Assembly (NCBI RefSeq): GCF_042159835.1
Contig: NZ_JBBVGT010000002.1
Span: 372,001-436,000 of the forward strand
DNA length: 64,000 nt
Reading direction: 5' to 3'
Source: Albibacterium profundi
GTDB lineage: Bacteria > Bacteroidota > Bacteroidia > Sphingobacteriales > Sphingobacteriaceae
Shown: positions 41,112 through 50,965 of the stretch, in pieces
Layout: every line of letters begins with the position of its first letter
Position numbering within the stretch: the stretch's first letter is position 1
Notes under the pieces: generated by a model
Seen by the model: the letters and a program-made list of their open reading frames with translations, nothing else
What the model was told of the DNA's origin: nothing
Databases searched by the model: none
Translations under genes and position numbers: made by a program

Positions 41112-42500
41112 ATGCAGACCTATCAGGAATTTCTTGACTTAAGTGTTGGTTTTCCGCAAGACGGATTTGAAATAATCGACGATGAGCTATATTTCCATGA
41201 CATTAACCTCATGGAGATGATTGAGACCTACGGGACACCGTTACGATTTACTTATTTGCCAATAATCAGCAAAAAGATCCAACAAGCTAAAATACTTTTT
41301 CAAACAGCTATTTTGAAAAACAATTATCGAGGGTCATATAAATACTGTTACTGTACCAAAAGCTCTCACTTCAGACATGTAGTAGAAGAAGCTTTAAAAA
41401 ACGATATCCACTTAGAGACATCCTCGGCTTTTGACATGCCGGTTATTGATGCTTTAGAGAAAAAAGGAATCGTTAATAAAGACATTACGGTAATTTGCAA
41501 TGGGTTCAAAACCTATCAATACAAGCAGTATATAATTGATATGCTGCACGATGGGTTCAAAAACATTATTCCTGTACTAGACAATAAAGAAGAATTTAAC
41601 CTCTTTGATGACGAGGTTGAGCTAGATACTCCCTGTAATCTTGGGATTAGGATTGCTGCAGAAGAGCAGCCTGATTCACAGTTTTACACTTCAAGACTCG
41701 GGATCAGAATGGAAGACATTATTGACTATTATAACAATAAGATCGTTCCAAATCCAAATTTCAGGGTAAAGTTACTGCATTTCTTTATCAATTCCGGCAT
41801 TTCGGACACGCCCTATTACTGGACAGAACTCGAAAAATACGTCACCTTATACTGCAAATTTAAAAAGATAAACCCTGATCTTGACACGTTAGATATCGGT
41901 GGGGGCATGCCTTTTAAAGATTCCTTAGTGCATGATTTCGATTACGAATACATGGTCAATGAAATCGTGAATAGAATAAAAGAAATATGTGCTCTCCACG
42001 ATGTTATGGAACCTGATATCATTACCGAATTTGGTAAATATACCGTAGCTGAAGCGTCTGGAATTTTGTATAAAATTATTGGCAGAAAACAACAAAACGA
42101 CCGTGAACGTTGGCTTATGCTTGACGGTTCATTTATAACGAATCTACCCGACGTATGGGCACTGAACCAAAAATATATTTTACTCCCGATTAATAATTGG
42201 GATTTCGAATACGAGAAAGTTAACCTAGGTGGTATTACCTGCGACGGCCAAGATTATTATAACTCTGAGGCACATATGAATAATGTGTTCATGCCCAAAA
42301 CGAGAAAAGTTCAATACTTGGGTTTCTTCCACACAGGGGCCTATCAAGAGGTATTAAGTGGATACGGAGGAATACACCATTGTTTACTCCCATCGCCGAA
42401 GCATGTGATTATACGTAGAAATCGTGACGAGACTTTCAATTTTGAAGTTTTTGGGGAAGAACAAAATAGCAAGCAAGTTCTAAAAATACTGGGTTATTAA
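41112..42500 (+). CDS. speA: Arginine decarboxylase (PLP-dependent, alanine-racemase fold)
   Basis: 462 residues, the short type found in Bacteroidota; the gammaproteobacterial SpeA is about 630. The PLP lysine is Lys83 in YCYCTKSSHFRHV, and later motifs are LDIGGGMPF (near 257), EFGKYTVAEASGILY (near 297) and GAYQEVLSGYGG near the C-terminus. It makes agmatine for polyamine synthesis. No agmatine deiminase or speB lies in the window. Convergent with the pseudouridine synthase gene, 5 bp apart. Confidence 0.85.
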   Translation: MQTYQEFLDLSVGFPQDGFEIIDDELYFHDINLMEMIETYGTPLRFTYLPIISKKIQQAKILFQTAILKNNYRGSYKYCYCTKSSHFRHVVEEALKNDIHLETSSAFDMPVIDALEKKGIVNKDITVICNGFKTYQYKQYIIDMLHDGFKNIIPVLDNKEEFNLFDDEVELDTPCNLGIRIAAEEQPDSQFYTSRLGIRMEDIIDYYNNKIVPNPNFRVKLLHFFINSGISDTPYYWTELEKYVTLYCKFKKINPDLDTLDIGGGMPFKDSLVHDFDYEYMVNEIVNRIKEICALHDVMEPDIITEFGKYTVAEASGILYKIIGRKQQNDRERWLMLDGSFITNLPDVWALNQKYILLPINNWDFEYEKVNLGGITCDGQDYYNSEAHMNNVFMPKTRKVQYLGFFHTGAYQEVLSGYGGIHHCLLPSPKHVIIRRNRDETFNFEVFGEEQNSKQVLKILGY

Positions 42501-42505
42501 ACTTT

Positions 42506-43243
42506 TTATGCGTCGAACTTCTCTAGCTGCTTAATTAAGACGGCGAAGTCCTTCGGATAAGGTGCCTCAAAAGTAAGGTCTTCGCCATTTAAATTGATTT
42601 TGATTGACTTCGCATGGAGAGCAAAACGTTTCATAATTGGCTGCTCTTCTTTGTTCTTTGTGAGAGTATATCCGCGTTTTAATTGGGAAAGAAAAACCGG
42701 TTTACCTCTATACATCTCGTCGCCAACGATAGAAGCTTTTAGCGTAGCAAGATGAACCCTGATTTGATGCATTCTTCCCGTTACGGGTCGGCACTCGACC
42801 AACGTAAAGTGTCTAAAAAAGCGAATGGAATTGAAATACGTTATCGCATTCTTACCGCGCGCGCGATCAATACTTACGTTTTTATTTCCTTGGTTTAATA
42901 TCGGTAGATCGACCAGTTTATCCTCAAAACGATGTACTCCCTCAATCAACGCGTGATAGTGTTTTTCAACACGGCGATGCTCGAACTCCATCGATATCGA
43001 ACGATAGGTTTCAGGGTTCTTTGCTATTAACATCACTCCAGACGTTTCGCGATCCAATCGATGACATATTTGCGCATCTTCGTGATAAGATTTTGCTATC
43101 CGATGAATATTCTGTTCATTTTTGTCCCTATCATCAAGCGAGGAAATAAGTGGGGGTTTATTAATTACAATCAGATTGGAATCCTCAAATATGATTAAAT
43201 CAGAAAGCCTAATAAATTTACGAGTTGTATTTATTTTATCCAT
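42506..43243 (-). CDS. RluA-family RNA pseudouridine synthase
   Basis: The ATG at 43243 (MDKINTTRKFIRL) is preferred over 43273 because a -7 box, TACTTTTG, lies at 43249-43256 between them, so a transcript from it would not include the upper start. 245 residues: NLIVINKPPLIS, the catalytic HRLDRETSGVMLIAK with the nucleophilic Asp, and GRMHQIRVHLATL with the conserved His-Gln-Ile-Arg. It isomerizes uridine in rRNA or tRNA. The S4 domain of some RluA proteins is not seen. The target base is not predictable. Confidence 0.92.
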   Translation of the reverse strand: MDKINTTRKFIRLSDLIIFEDSNLIVINKPPLISSLDDRDKNEQNIHRIAKSYHEDAQICHRLDRETSGVMLIAKNPETYRSISMEFEHRRVEKHYHALIEGVHRFEDKLVDLPILNQGNKNVSIDRARGKNAITYFNSIRFFRHFTLVECRPVTGRMHQIRVHLATLKASIVGDEMYRGKPVFLSQLKRGYTLTKNKEEQPIMKRFALHAKSIKINLNGEDLTFEAPYPKDFAVLIKQLEKFDA

Positions 43244-43393
43244 CGTCACAAAAGTACAATAAGCGGACTGCATTCAGAAAACATTGAGTTTAAAATGGTA
43301 GAAAAACTAACGAAGCGGGAAATTTGGAACCAATTTTGCTCTATAAAACTATTTGCAAAACAAATTAACAGAACATACTATACTCCTTGAAAT

Positions 43394-43762
43394 ATGTCGC
43401 ATAAAATACTAATCTTGGATGACGATTCAGATATTCTATTTTTCTGTACATATGTTTTCGAGAATATGGGTTTCGAAGTGACGTCGTCAACCCATTGCAA
43501 CGACATCATTGCGCAGGTAGAATCAGCAGATCCGGATATGGTCCTAATCGACAATTGGATACCCGATATTGGTGGAGTAAAAGCTACCCAGCAACTAAAA
43601 GCTTCCGAACATTTAAAAGAAATTCCGGTTATTCTCTTTTCAGCGAACAGCAATTTGTCAGAACTGGCTGAAGAAGCCGGCGCTGACGATTATCTACGAA
43701 AGCCTTTCGACCTCGATGAGTTAGAAGACCTCGCGTTAAAACACGTTAAAACTAGTAGATAA
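43394..43762 (+). CDS. Single-domain CheY-like response regulator
   Basis: 122 residues, a receiver only: acidic pair Asp10/Asp11, phospho-acceptor Asp53 (LIDNWIPDIGG), Ser83 in place of the usual Thr (LFSANS) and Lys103 (LRKPFDLDEL). No output domain, so it acts by protein contact or in a phosphorelay. No kinase lies nearby. Convergent with the OmpR-type regulator gene. Confidence 0.9.
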   Translation: MSHKILILDDDSDILFFCTYVFENMGFEVTSSTHCNDIIAQVESADPDMVLIDNWIPDIGGVKATQQLKASEHLKEIPVILFSANSNLSELAEEAGADDYLRKPFDLDELEDLALKHVKTSR

Positions 43763-43779
43763 AACAAGTCAGCATCTAG

Positions 43780-44469
43780 CTATACCTTTTCAAATTTATA
43801 ACCTACCCCTTTTACGGTAGCTACATAGTCATTCCCAATTTTCTCTCGTAACTTACGAATATGAACATCAATGGTACGATTGGTTACGACTACCGAGTCC
43901 TCCCAAATACTCTTCAGGATTACGTCACGAGTAAACACCTTTCCAGGTTTCGAAGCCAACAAATACAATAATTCAAACTCCTTTTTTGCCAAGACAATTT
44001 TTTCTTCACCTCGAAAAACTAAAAAGGCATCGCGATCAATTATTAGGTCCGCAATCTCAATCCGATTGTACAAAGGTTCCTCTTGCTGAACATTTCTCCG
44101 CAGTATGGCATTAATCCTGCTCACCAGCACTCGTGGCTTAATAGGTTTGGCAATATAGTCATCCGCACCTACATTAAATCCAGCTATCTCAGAATACTCT
44201 TCACTTCTAGCTGTTAGGAATACCATAAACGTCTGCCTAAACTCTGGCATAGTGCGCATGATCCTACAAGCTTCTATCCCGTCCATTTCAGGCATCATTA
44301 TATCCAAAATGATTAAATCCGGTGTATTTTCCTTCGCAAGTTTAATAGCCTCTTTACCGTTAACTGCGGTCGTAACTTGATAACCTTCTTTTCTTAGATT
44401 ATATTCGATAAGCTCTCGGATATCAGGTTCATCATCAACAATTAGAATCTTATTCTTCGAAACGTTCAT
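43780..44469 (-). CDS. OmpR/PhoB-family response regulator
   Basis: 229 residues. The receiver has Asp12/Asp13, phospho-acceptor Asp56 (LIILDIMMPEMDG), the Thr in FLTARSEE and the Lys in YIAKPIKP. The C-terminal winged helix ends DVILKSIWEDSVVVTNRTIDVHIRKLREKIG and VKGVGYKF. All residues needed for phosphorylation and DNA binding are present. No partner kinase is next to it. Confidence 0.94.
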   Translation of the reverse strand: MNVSKNKILIVDDEPDIRELIEYNLRKEGYQVTTAVNGKEAIKLAKENTPDLIILDIMMPEMDGIEACRIMRTMPEFRQTFMVFLTARSEEYSEIAGFNVGADDYIAKPIKPRVLVSRINAILRRNVQQEEPLYNRIEIADLIIDRDAFLVFRGEEKIVLAKKEFELLYLLASKPGKVFTRDVILKSIWEDSVVVTNRTIDVHIRKLREKIGNDYVATVKGVGYKFEKV

Positions 44470-44566
44470 TTCATTTAAAATTTTATGCTAAAATATGAAC
44501 TTATTAAAATCTAATTGTTTACTCAATGTTAAGTAATCGTTAACACGTAAGATTGTTAACCGAACG

Positions 44567-45679
44567 CTATTCCCCCAAATGTTCAGCTAATGCTGCTCTA
44601 AGAGCTTCTCCCCGGAGGTTTTTACCGATTATAACCCCATCAGGATCGATTAAAAAGGAAGCAGGGATTGCTGTTATCTTATATAACATCCCAGCCTCGC
44701 TATCCCAGCGTTTTAGCTCTGATACTTGGGTCCAATCTAACTTATCGTCCTTAATTGCCTTCAGCCAAGCAGCTTGATTGTTGTCTAACGACACGCCTAA
44801 CACGGTAAAGCCTTTATCTTTATATGCATGATATTGTTCAACGATATTCGGGTTTTCTTCCCGACACGGAGCACACCATGATGCCCAAAAGTCGAGCAAG
44901 ACATACTTACCCTTAAAGTCCGATAGTCGTACCGGTTGTCCCGTCGGCGTAAGAGACTCAAAATCGGGAGCCTTCTGGCCTACACTCACTGGTTTAAGTT
45001 CCGCCATGTGATTTGCAAAAAACTGCACAGACGAATTGTTAGGAAATCGCTCTCTTGCCTCATCAGCATATTGAATTAGTTCATTTTCATAGGTTATCGG
45101 GTCTAGCGAAAATAAAGAAAGCATAGCATAAAACCCAGCGAGGTTCTCACGATTTTCATTCGCGAACTGCAAGGTTTTCTCTGATGTTTCTGCTAAAATG
45201 GCTTCGTTTCTGGTAAGGAGTTCCTTCTGCACCTCAGCCTGGTCTTCATTGTTGGCCAGTCTAGTCTCATATTCACTCTGAAGTTCATTTTGTGCTTTTT
45301 GATATTCACCTCTAATCGCACTCAAAGTTTGCAATCGCGATGATATTTCAGAGCCACTTACTGTGTATTCGTCGCTAGCATTATTTAAATCGGTTTTAAA
45401 ATCCACCCGATCACCATTACCAAGCACAAGCATATAGGATCTTGATCCTATGACCAATGTATATGGCTTAGCTTCAACAGCGGTACGTTTGAACCTAAAC
45501 TTATCATTTTCGTTCAGAAATGCTGAATCCACTACAGCATCACCTTCATATAACAATACTTTCTTAAGATCACCAGCATTCATTATTTCACCGTTTAAAA
45601 TGAAAATATCCTTATCGGAACAAGATGCTAGCAGTCCAAGTAGCGCAATAAATCCAAAAATCATTTTCTTCATAGCCAT
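44567..45679 (-). CDS. TlpA-like thioredoxin-fold lipoprotein with DUF4369 domain
   Basis: 370 residues; lipobox LLGLLASCSDK with Cys20. An N-terminal DUF4369 domain (about 25-115), a helical linker, and a TlpA/ResA thioredoxin domain (about 230-370) with the redox pair Cys269 and Cys272 in WASWCAPCRE. It is a periplasmic thiol-disulfide reductase probably serving cytochrome or other disulfide maturation; DUF4369 is the usual Bacteroidota N-terminal partner of this domain. Same strand as alaS, 31 bp downstream of its stop. Confidence 0.92.
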   Translation of the reverse strand: MAMKKMIFGFIALLGLLASCSDKDIFILNGEIMNAGDLKKVLLYEGDAVVDSAFLNENDKFRFKRTAVEAKPYTLVIGSRSYMLVLGNGDRVDFKTDLNNASDEYTVSGSEISSRLQTLSAIRGEYQKAQNELQSEYETRLANNEDQAEVQKELLTRNEAILAETSEKTLQFANENRENLAGFYAMLSLFSLDPITYENELIQYADEARERFPNNSSVQFFANHMAELKPVSVGQKAPDFESLTPTGQPVRLSDFKGKYVLLDFWASWCAPCREENPNIVEQYHAYKDKGFTVLGVSLDNNQAAWLKAIKDDKLDWTQVSELKRWDSEAGMLYKITAIPASFLIDPDGVIIGKNLRGEALRAALAEHLGE

Positions 45680-45710
45680 TTATTTCTTTCTAAATTTATA
45701 TACAATCTTA

Positions 45711-48329
45711 TCAACCAGATACGATTATTCTTCCTTTGTCAATCGCCCTTTGGAGCCCTTCTACATTCTTACCACCTGCACTTGCGAAAAATGGCTGTCC
45801 TCCACCACCGCCGTTAATTTCCTTGGCAAGTTCACGAACAATCACGGATGCGTCAAACCCTTTTTCTTTGATAAGATCTTCAGAGACCATCACGCTCAAA
45901 TGCGGTTTACCCTGGATATTAGCCGCCAGTACAAGGAAAAGTCGGTCGATTGCCCCCTTCAACGAAAAAGCTAGTTTTTTCACAGCATCCGCGCTGCCCA
46001 AATCTACCTGATGTCCTATAAAATGAACCCCCTGGATATCCTCAGCATCGGCAAGCAGTTTATTCTTTAAACCATTCACCTTATCGACGGTTGCTTTTTC
46101 CACCTCTTTCTTCAGCTGATGGTTCTCGTTGATCATATCCTCGATCGCCTTCAGTGGATTACTGCCTTTCAGCAGCTCTACGATCTGTTTGCTCTGATTG
46201 ATTTTTTCCGAAAAATAGTTCAGGGCGGCAGGTCCGGTCAGCGCTTCTATTCTCCGAACACCCGACGCAACGGCCGATTCGGCGACGATTGTAAAGACCC
46301 CAATCATCCCCGTCTGCGGTACGTGCGTTCCACCGCACAGCTCAACTGAAAAACTTGGATCAATAGTTACCACGCGTACGTCCTTACCATATTTTTCACC
46401 AAATAACGCAGTTGCACCCATTTCAAGCGCTTTCTCTTTTGGCATCGTTGCTGTCTCAACGAGAAGATTCTCGCGGATCTTATTGTTCACAATGCGGTTG
46501 ATCATCGTCAGCTCCTCGTCGGTAACCTTCGAAAAATGAGAAAAGTCGAATCGGAGGATATCGGGGGATACAAGAGAGCCCTTCTGAGCCACGTGTGAGC
46601 CCAATACCTCTTTCAATGCCGCATGTAGTAAATGGGTCGATGTATGGTTGTAAGATGTATTTAACCGTTTCTGAATATCTACCTGGGCTGTAACAGGACC
46701 GTCAACATTTGATGGAAGTTTGTCAAGCAGGTGGACGGTCAAATCATTCTCTTTCTTGGTATCTATGACCGGTATGTGTTCTTCACCGAAAAAGAGCAGC
46801 CCTTTATCGCCAACCTGCCCGCCACTCTCAGCATAAAAAGGCGTAGTCATCAGGACTAGTTGGTATTTTGTCTTTCCTTTGATCTTGACCTTTCGGTAGC
46901 GTGCAACCTCCGTCTCGATCATCAGGTCCTGATACCCTACGAATTGGCTGCCGGTCGATTCCTTTAAGATCACCCAGTCCCCGGTGTCGATGCTGGTAGC
47001 AGCGCGACTGCGGTTTTTCTGCTTCTGCATCTCCTGTTCAAAGCCCTCTTCATCAACCGTAAAGTTATTCTCACTGGCAATCAACCGCGTCAGGTCGATC
47101 GGAAAACCAAAAGTATCATAGAGTTCAAAAGCGACCTGACCGTTCACAACGGCGCCGCCCTGCGACTGGCGGATGACTTCATCGATCTTCCTCAACCCTT
47201 TCTCCAATGTTTTAAGAAACGACTCTTCCTCTTCACGCATCACCTTCGCAACAAATTCCTGTTGGTTGCTCAGCTCCGGAAAAACGTCCTCAAACTGTTC
47301 CGAAAGAACGGGCACCAAGCGATACAACAGAGCATCCTCAGATCCCAGATATGAATAGTAGTAGCGGACGGCCCGTCTTAAAATACGACGGATCACATAA
47401 CCGGCTCCCGAATTGGACGGAAGCTGTCCGTCTGCTATTGCAAAGGATACCGCTCGGATATGGTCTGCCAATACCCGGAAAGCAATATCCTCACGACTGT
47501 CACTGCCCTGGTATCCCATACCGCAGATCTTCTCGATCGCATCGATTGTCCCGCTGAACACATCTGTATCGTAGTTGCTCTTCTTTTGTTGCAATACACG
47601 AACCAAACGCTCAAAGCCCATTCCGGTGTCCACATGTTTCTCCGGAAGTTCCTGCAGCCTACCGTCTTTCAACCGGTTAAACTCCATGAATACGTTGTTC
47701 CAGATTTCTATCACCTGTGGATGGTCCTCGTTCACCAGGTTGCGACCATCAAACTCCTCCCTTTCCGTCTTGCTGCGGCAGTCGATATGGATCTCGCTGC
47801 ATGGGCCGCATGGTCCTGTGTCCCCCATCTCCCAAAAATTATCTTTCTTGTTGCCCTTCAGGATACGGTCGGTTTCGACCCATTTCGACCACTCATCGTA
47901 GGCGTCCTGGTCGAACGGTAAGCCTTCGCTCTCATCACCTTCGAACACGGTAACATAAATCTGGTCAGGGTCGATCCGGTAAACTTCCGTCAATAACCTC
48001 CAACTCCACTCAATCGCCTCCTTCTTAAAATAATCACCAAAACTCCAATTGCCTAACATCTCGAACATCGTATGGTGGTAGGTATCCACACCGACCTCTT
48101 CAAGATCGTTATGCTTACCACTCACCCGCAAGCACTTCTGTGTATCGACGATACGTCTGCTTTCAGGTGTCCGATTTCCTAGAAAATAGTCTTTGAACTG
48201 GTTCATACCTGCATTGGTAAACAGCAGTGTCGGGTCATTTTTAACTACGATAGGCGCCGACGGAACGATCGTATGTTGTCGTGCTTCAAAAAATTGGAGG
48301 AAGGTGGATCTTATCTCTTTGCTAGTCAT
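45711..48329 (-). CDS. alaS: Alanyl-tRNA synthetase
   Basis: 872 residues, full length. Class II catalytic domain (FLQFFEARQHTIVPSAPIV, RVSGKHNDLEEVG, DTGPCGPCSEIHID), editing domain with HTSTHLLHAAL and the zinc-site CGGTH, and a C-terminal C-Ala domain ending GGGGGQPFFASAGGK. Charges tRNA-Ala and clears mischarged Ser/Gly. The stretch 45711-48329 is visibly richer in G and C than its neighbours, as highly expressed genes often are. A -7-like TAACTTTG is at 48348-48355. Confidence 0.97.
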   Translation of the reverse strand: MTSKEIRSTFLQFFEARQHTIVPSAPIVVKNDPTLLFTNAGMNQFKDYFLGNRTPESRRIVDTQKCLRVSGKHNDLEEVGVDTYHHTMFEMLGNWSFGDYFKKEAIEWSWRLLTEVYRIDPDQIYVTVFEGDESEGLPFDQDAYDEWSKWVETDRILKGNKKDNFWEMGDTGPCGPCSEIHIDCRSKTEREEFDGRNLVNEDHPQVIEIWNNVFMEFNRLKDGRLQELPEKHVDTGMGFERLVRVLQQKKSNYDTDVFSGTIDAIEKICGMGYQGSDSREDIAFRVLADHIRAVSFAIADGQLPSNSGAGYVIRRILRRAVRYYYSYLGSEDALLYRLVPVLSEQFEDVFPELSNQQEFVAKVMREEEESFLKTLEKGLRKIDEVIRQSQGGAVVNGQVAFELYDTFGFPIDLTRLIASENNFTVDEEGFEQEMQKQKNRSRAATSIDTGDWVILKESTGSQFVGYQDLMIETEVARYRKVKIKGKTKYQLVLMTTPFYAESGGQVGDKGLLFFGEEHIPVIDTKKENDLTVHLLDKLPSNVDGPVTAQVDIQKRLNTSYNHTSTHLLHAALKEVLGSHVAQKGSLVSPDILRFDFSHFSKVTDEELTMINRIVNNKIRENLLVETATMPKEKALEMGATALFGEKYGKDVRVVTIDPSFSVELCGGTHVPQTGMIGVFTIVAESAVASGVRRIEALTGPAALNYFSEKINQSKQIVELLKGSNPLKAIEDMINENHQLKKEVEKATVDKVNGLKNKLLADAEDIQGVHFIGHQVDLGSADAVKKLAFSLKGAIDRLFLVLAANIQGKPHLSVMVSEDLIKEKGFDASVIVRELAKEINGGGGGQPFFASAGGKNVEGLQRAIDKGRIIVSG

Positions 48330-48503
48330 GAATGAAATCTAATTTCGCAAAGTTAATGCTTTATCCCATATTCGAGAAAAATCGACGGCTAAAGCTGATA
48401 CATTGATATCGTCTTTGTAACATTTTTTAACATTCTCTTGTTAGCAAATTTACGTACCTTTGCCACCGTTGCATTTCGTAACCATTGAACAAGATTAGCA
48501 TAA

Positions 48504-49472
48504 ATGGCGAAAACGAAATTTTATTATAATTCACATACGTTAAAATACGAAAAAGTAAAGGTGAGCCTATGGACGAAAATTCTAAGGCTTACGGGTGTTC
48601 TCAGTTGCGGACTTCTGTTCGCTTGTATCCTTTTGTTTTTAGGCTTCACTTACTTAGATTCTCCTAAAGAGAAACAGCTAAAAAGAGAACTGAACAAATT
48701 GACCCTCCAGTATGAGGTCATGCAAAATAAAATGGATCAGGCTAATGCTGTTTTAAAGGATTTACAAGAAAGAGACGCAAATATCTACCGGGTTATTTTT
48801 GAGGCTGACCCTATCTCTCCAGATATTAGAAACGCAGGTTTCGGAGGAATTGATCGTTATGAAAATCTTAAAAATTACAACAATTCCGAGCTCATGATTA
48901 AAAGCAGCGCACAACTTGACCAACTAGCTAGTTCGCTGTACGTACAGGCTAAATCTTTTAAGGAATTGGAGACATTGGCCGAATCCAAATCAGAAATGCT
49001 AGCAAGCATTCCTGCTATTCAACCATTAAATGGGAAGAACCTGAAACGCGGGATATCAGGCTTTGGCTCAAGAATACATCCGATTTACAAAATCCGGAAA
49101 ATGCATTCGGGAATTGACTTTTCTGCCCCGATAGGAACACCTGTGTACGCGACAGGCAATGGGAAGATAATCAAAGTTAGCTCAGACCATGGCTATGGCC
49201 GCCATATTGAAATAGATCATGGTTTTGGATATAAAACTCTTTATGCCCATCTGAGTAAATTTGCTGTTAAGAAAGGAAAAAAGGTTAAGCGAGGAGATCT
49301 AATAGGTTATGTGGGTAATACAGGCGCATCAACCGGTCCGCACTTGCACTATGAAGTCCTGAAAAACAATCGCTCTGTTAACCCAGTGAATTTCTTCTAC
49401 AATGATTTAACACCGGGAGAATACGCCGAAATGCTGAAAGTTGCCTCGCAAGTAAATCAATCTTTTGATTAA
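48504..49472 (+). CDS. M23-family metallopeptidase (membrane-anchored)
   Basis: 322 residues. One membrane helix (about 30-52), a coiled coil (about 55-80), and a C-terminal LytM domain with HSGIDFSAPIGTPVYATGNG (HxxxD zinc ligands) and HLHYEV. Cuts peptidoglycan cross-bridges or activates amidases at the cell wall. A -7 box TACCTTTG is at 48455-48462. The MerR gene follows 71 bp downstream. Confidence 0.93.
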   Translation: MAKTKFYYNSHTLKYEKVKVSLWTKILRLTGVLSCGLLFACILLFLGFTYLDSPKEKQLKRELNKLTLQYEVMQNKMDQANAVLKDLQERDANIYRVIFEADPISPDIRNAGFGGIDRYENLKNYNNSELMIKSSAQLDQLASSLYVQAKSFKELETLAESKSEMLASIPAIQPLNGKNLKRGISGFGSRIHPIYKIRKMHSGIDFSAPIGTPVYATGNGKIIKVSSDHGYGRHIEIDHGFGYKTLYAHLSKFAVKKGKKVKRGDLIGYVGNTGASTGPHLHYEVLKNNRSVNPVNFFYNDLTPGEYAEMLKVASQVNQSFD

Positions 49473-49543
49473 TCTGTTTAATACATTAACTTTGAGTAGT
49501 TAGTACGCCTCAGCTCTTATTAATTTTTATTGTAGAACCCTAT

Positions 49544-49882
49544 ATGCCATATAAAGAATCTGATGAAATAAAGAAAATGTATTACACCATGGGTGAAGTT
49601 ACGGCCATGTTTAACGTTGCGCCGTCGCAAATACGTTTTTATGAAAAAGAGTTCAGCATCCTCAAGCCTAAAAAAAACAAGAAGGGAAACCGACTCTTTA
49701 GGGAAGAGGACATTTCTAATCTTAAGATTATCTTTTCCTTAATCAAGGAAAAGGGATATACCTTGCAAGGTGCGCGAGATTATCTAAAATCTAATAAGAA
49801 AGAGGCTAATAATACTCAAGACATCATCGATTCATTAGAAAGAATCAAAACGTTTTTAATTGAAGTAAGAGAAGGTTTATAA
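49544..49882 (+). CDS. MerR-family transcriptional regulator
   Basis: 112 residues with the MerR winged helix: YYTMGEVTAMFNVAPSQIRFYEKEF and NRLFREEDISNLKIIFSLI, then a dimerization helix. No effector-binding domain or metal cysteines, so the signal is unknown. Its 3' end is 5 bp from the convergent fbp gene. Its target is not apparent. Confidence 0.9.
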   Translation: MPYKESDEIKKMYYTMGEVTAMFNVAPSQIRFYEKEFSILKPKKNKKGNRLFREEDISNLKIIFSLIKEKGYTLQGARDYLKSNKKEANNTQDIIDSLERIKTFLIEVREGL

Positions 49883-49887
49883 ACTCG

Positions 49888-50907
49888 CTACAACTCGACT
49901 CCAGCAGTTTCTTCGGCCAACATCGTCTCTAATTGTTCAACCATGTTCTTATTCCCAATAAAAATAGGTGTTCGCTGATGGAGTTCGGTGGGATTGATTT
50001 CCATAATCCTTGCATGCCCATTACTAGCCTTACCACCTGCCTGTTCAACAATGAAGGCTAATGGATTACATTCATACATTAGTCGCAACTTCCCATTTGG
50101 GTACGCTGCGGTAGCGGGATAAAGAAAAATGCCTCCTTTCAATAAATTACGATGAATATCCGCTACCATTGATCCAATGTACCGTGACGAGTATGGTCTG
50201 TTAGTTGTGACATCTTCTTCTTGACAATATTTGATATAATTCTTCACTCCCTGTGGAAAATGAACGTAGTTGCCTTCGTTAATCGAATACATTCGCCCCT
50301 CTTTATTAATTGTCATCTGTGGATGAGACAAGCAGAACTCACCGATCGAAGGATCTAATGTAAAACCATTAACTCCTTTTCCAGTCGTATACACCATCAT
50401 CGTGGAAGCGCCATATACAATGTACCCCGCCGCAACTTGGTTGATACCTTTCTGAAGGATATCCGAAGCAGAGATCGGCTTATCAATACTTTCACGACGA
50501 TAAATCGAAAAAATTGTCCCAATCGATACATTCACGTCAATGTTGGATGAGCCATCAAGCGGATCTATGCATACTATATATTTTGCGTTTGTAGAAACAG
50601 CTGTATTTATCTTAATATACTCATCATGCTCTTCTGAAGCTACTACGCAACATTCCCCACCTTGGCTTAAAGCATCTATGAATTGTTCATCGGCGAAAAC
50701 ATCTAGCTTCTTTTGCTCTTCTCCCTGTATATTACATGCGCCGTAGTCTCCTAAAATATCAGCAAGGCCTGCTTTGTTTACTTCTCTATTAACAACCTTC
50801 GCAGCAATGCCGATGTCCCGAAGAAGTCTTGATAATTCACCTTTTGCAAAAGGGAACTCTGCTTGTTTTTCAATGATAAACTGTCCAAGAGTTTTGAATC
50901 TAATCAT
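49888..50907 (-). CDS. fbp: Fructose-1,6-bisphosphatase class 1
   Basis: 339 residues. Metal site DPLDGSSNIDVNVSIGTIFSIY near 111-132, phosphate and sugar contacts RYIGSMVADIHRNLLKGGIFLYP near 242-264, and LMYECNPLAFIVEQAGGKAS near 276-295. Gluconeogenic enzyme in the cytosol. A TACTTTTG -7 box is at 50942-50949. Confidence 0.97.
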   Translation of the reverse strand: MIRFKTLGQFIIEKQAEFPFAKGELSRLLRDIGIAAKVVNREVNKAGLADILGDYGACNIQGEEQKKLDVFADEQFIDALSQGGECCVVASEEHDEYIKINTAVSTNAKYIVCIDPLDGSSNIDVNVSIGTIFSIYRRESIDKPISASDILQKGINQVAAGYIVYGASTMMVYTTGKGVNGFTLDPSIGEFCLSHPQMTINKEGRMYSINEGNYVHFPQGVKNYIKYCQEEDVTTNRPYSSRYIGSMVADIHRNLLKGGIFLYPATAAYPNGKLRLMYECNPLAFIVEQAGGKASNGHARIMEINPTELHQRTPIFIGNKNMVEQLETMLAEETAGVEL

Positions 50908-50965
50908 AATATAGTTCGAATTGAATAGTTAACTGGCCTTACAAAAGTAAATCTATTTTTTGCAA

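Noticed and set aside
47351..47953. Several overlapping open frames on the + strand opposite alaS
   Set aside because: They lie in the G+C-richer alaS gene, where antisense frames stay open by codon bias; none has a recognizable domain or promoter.
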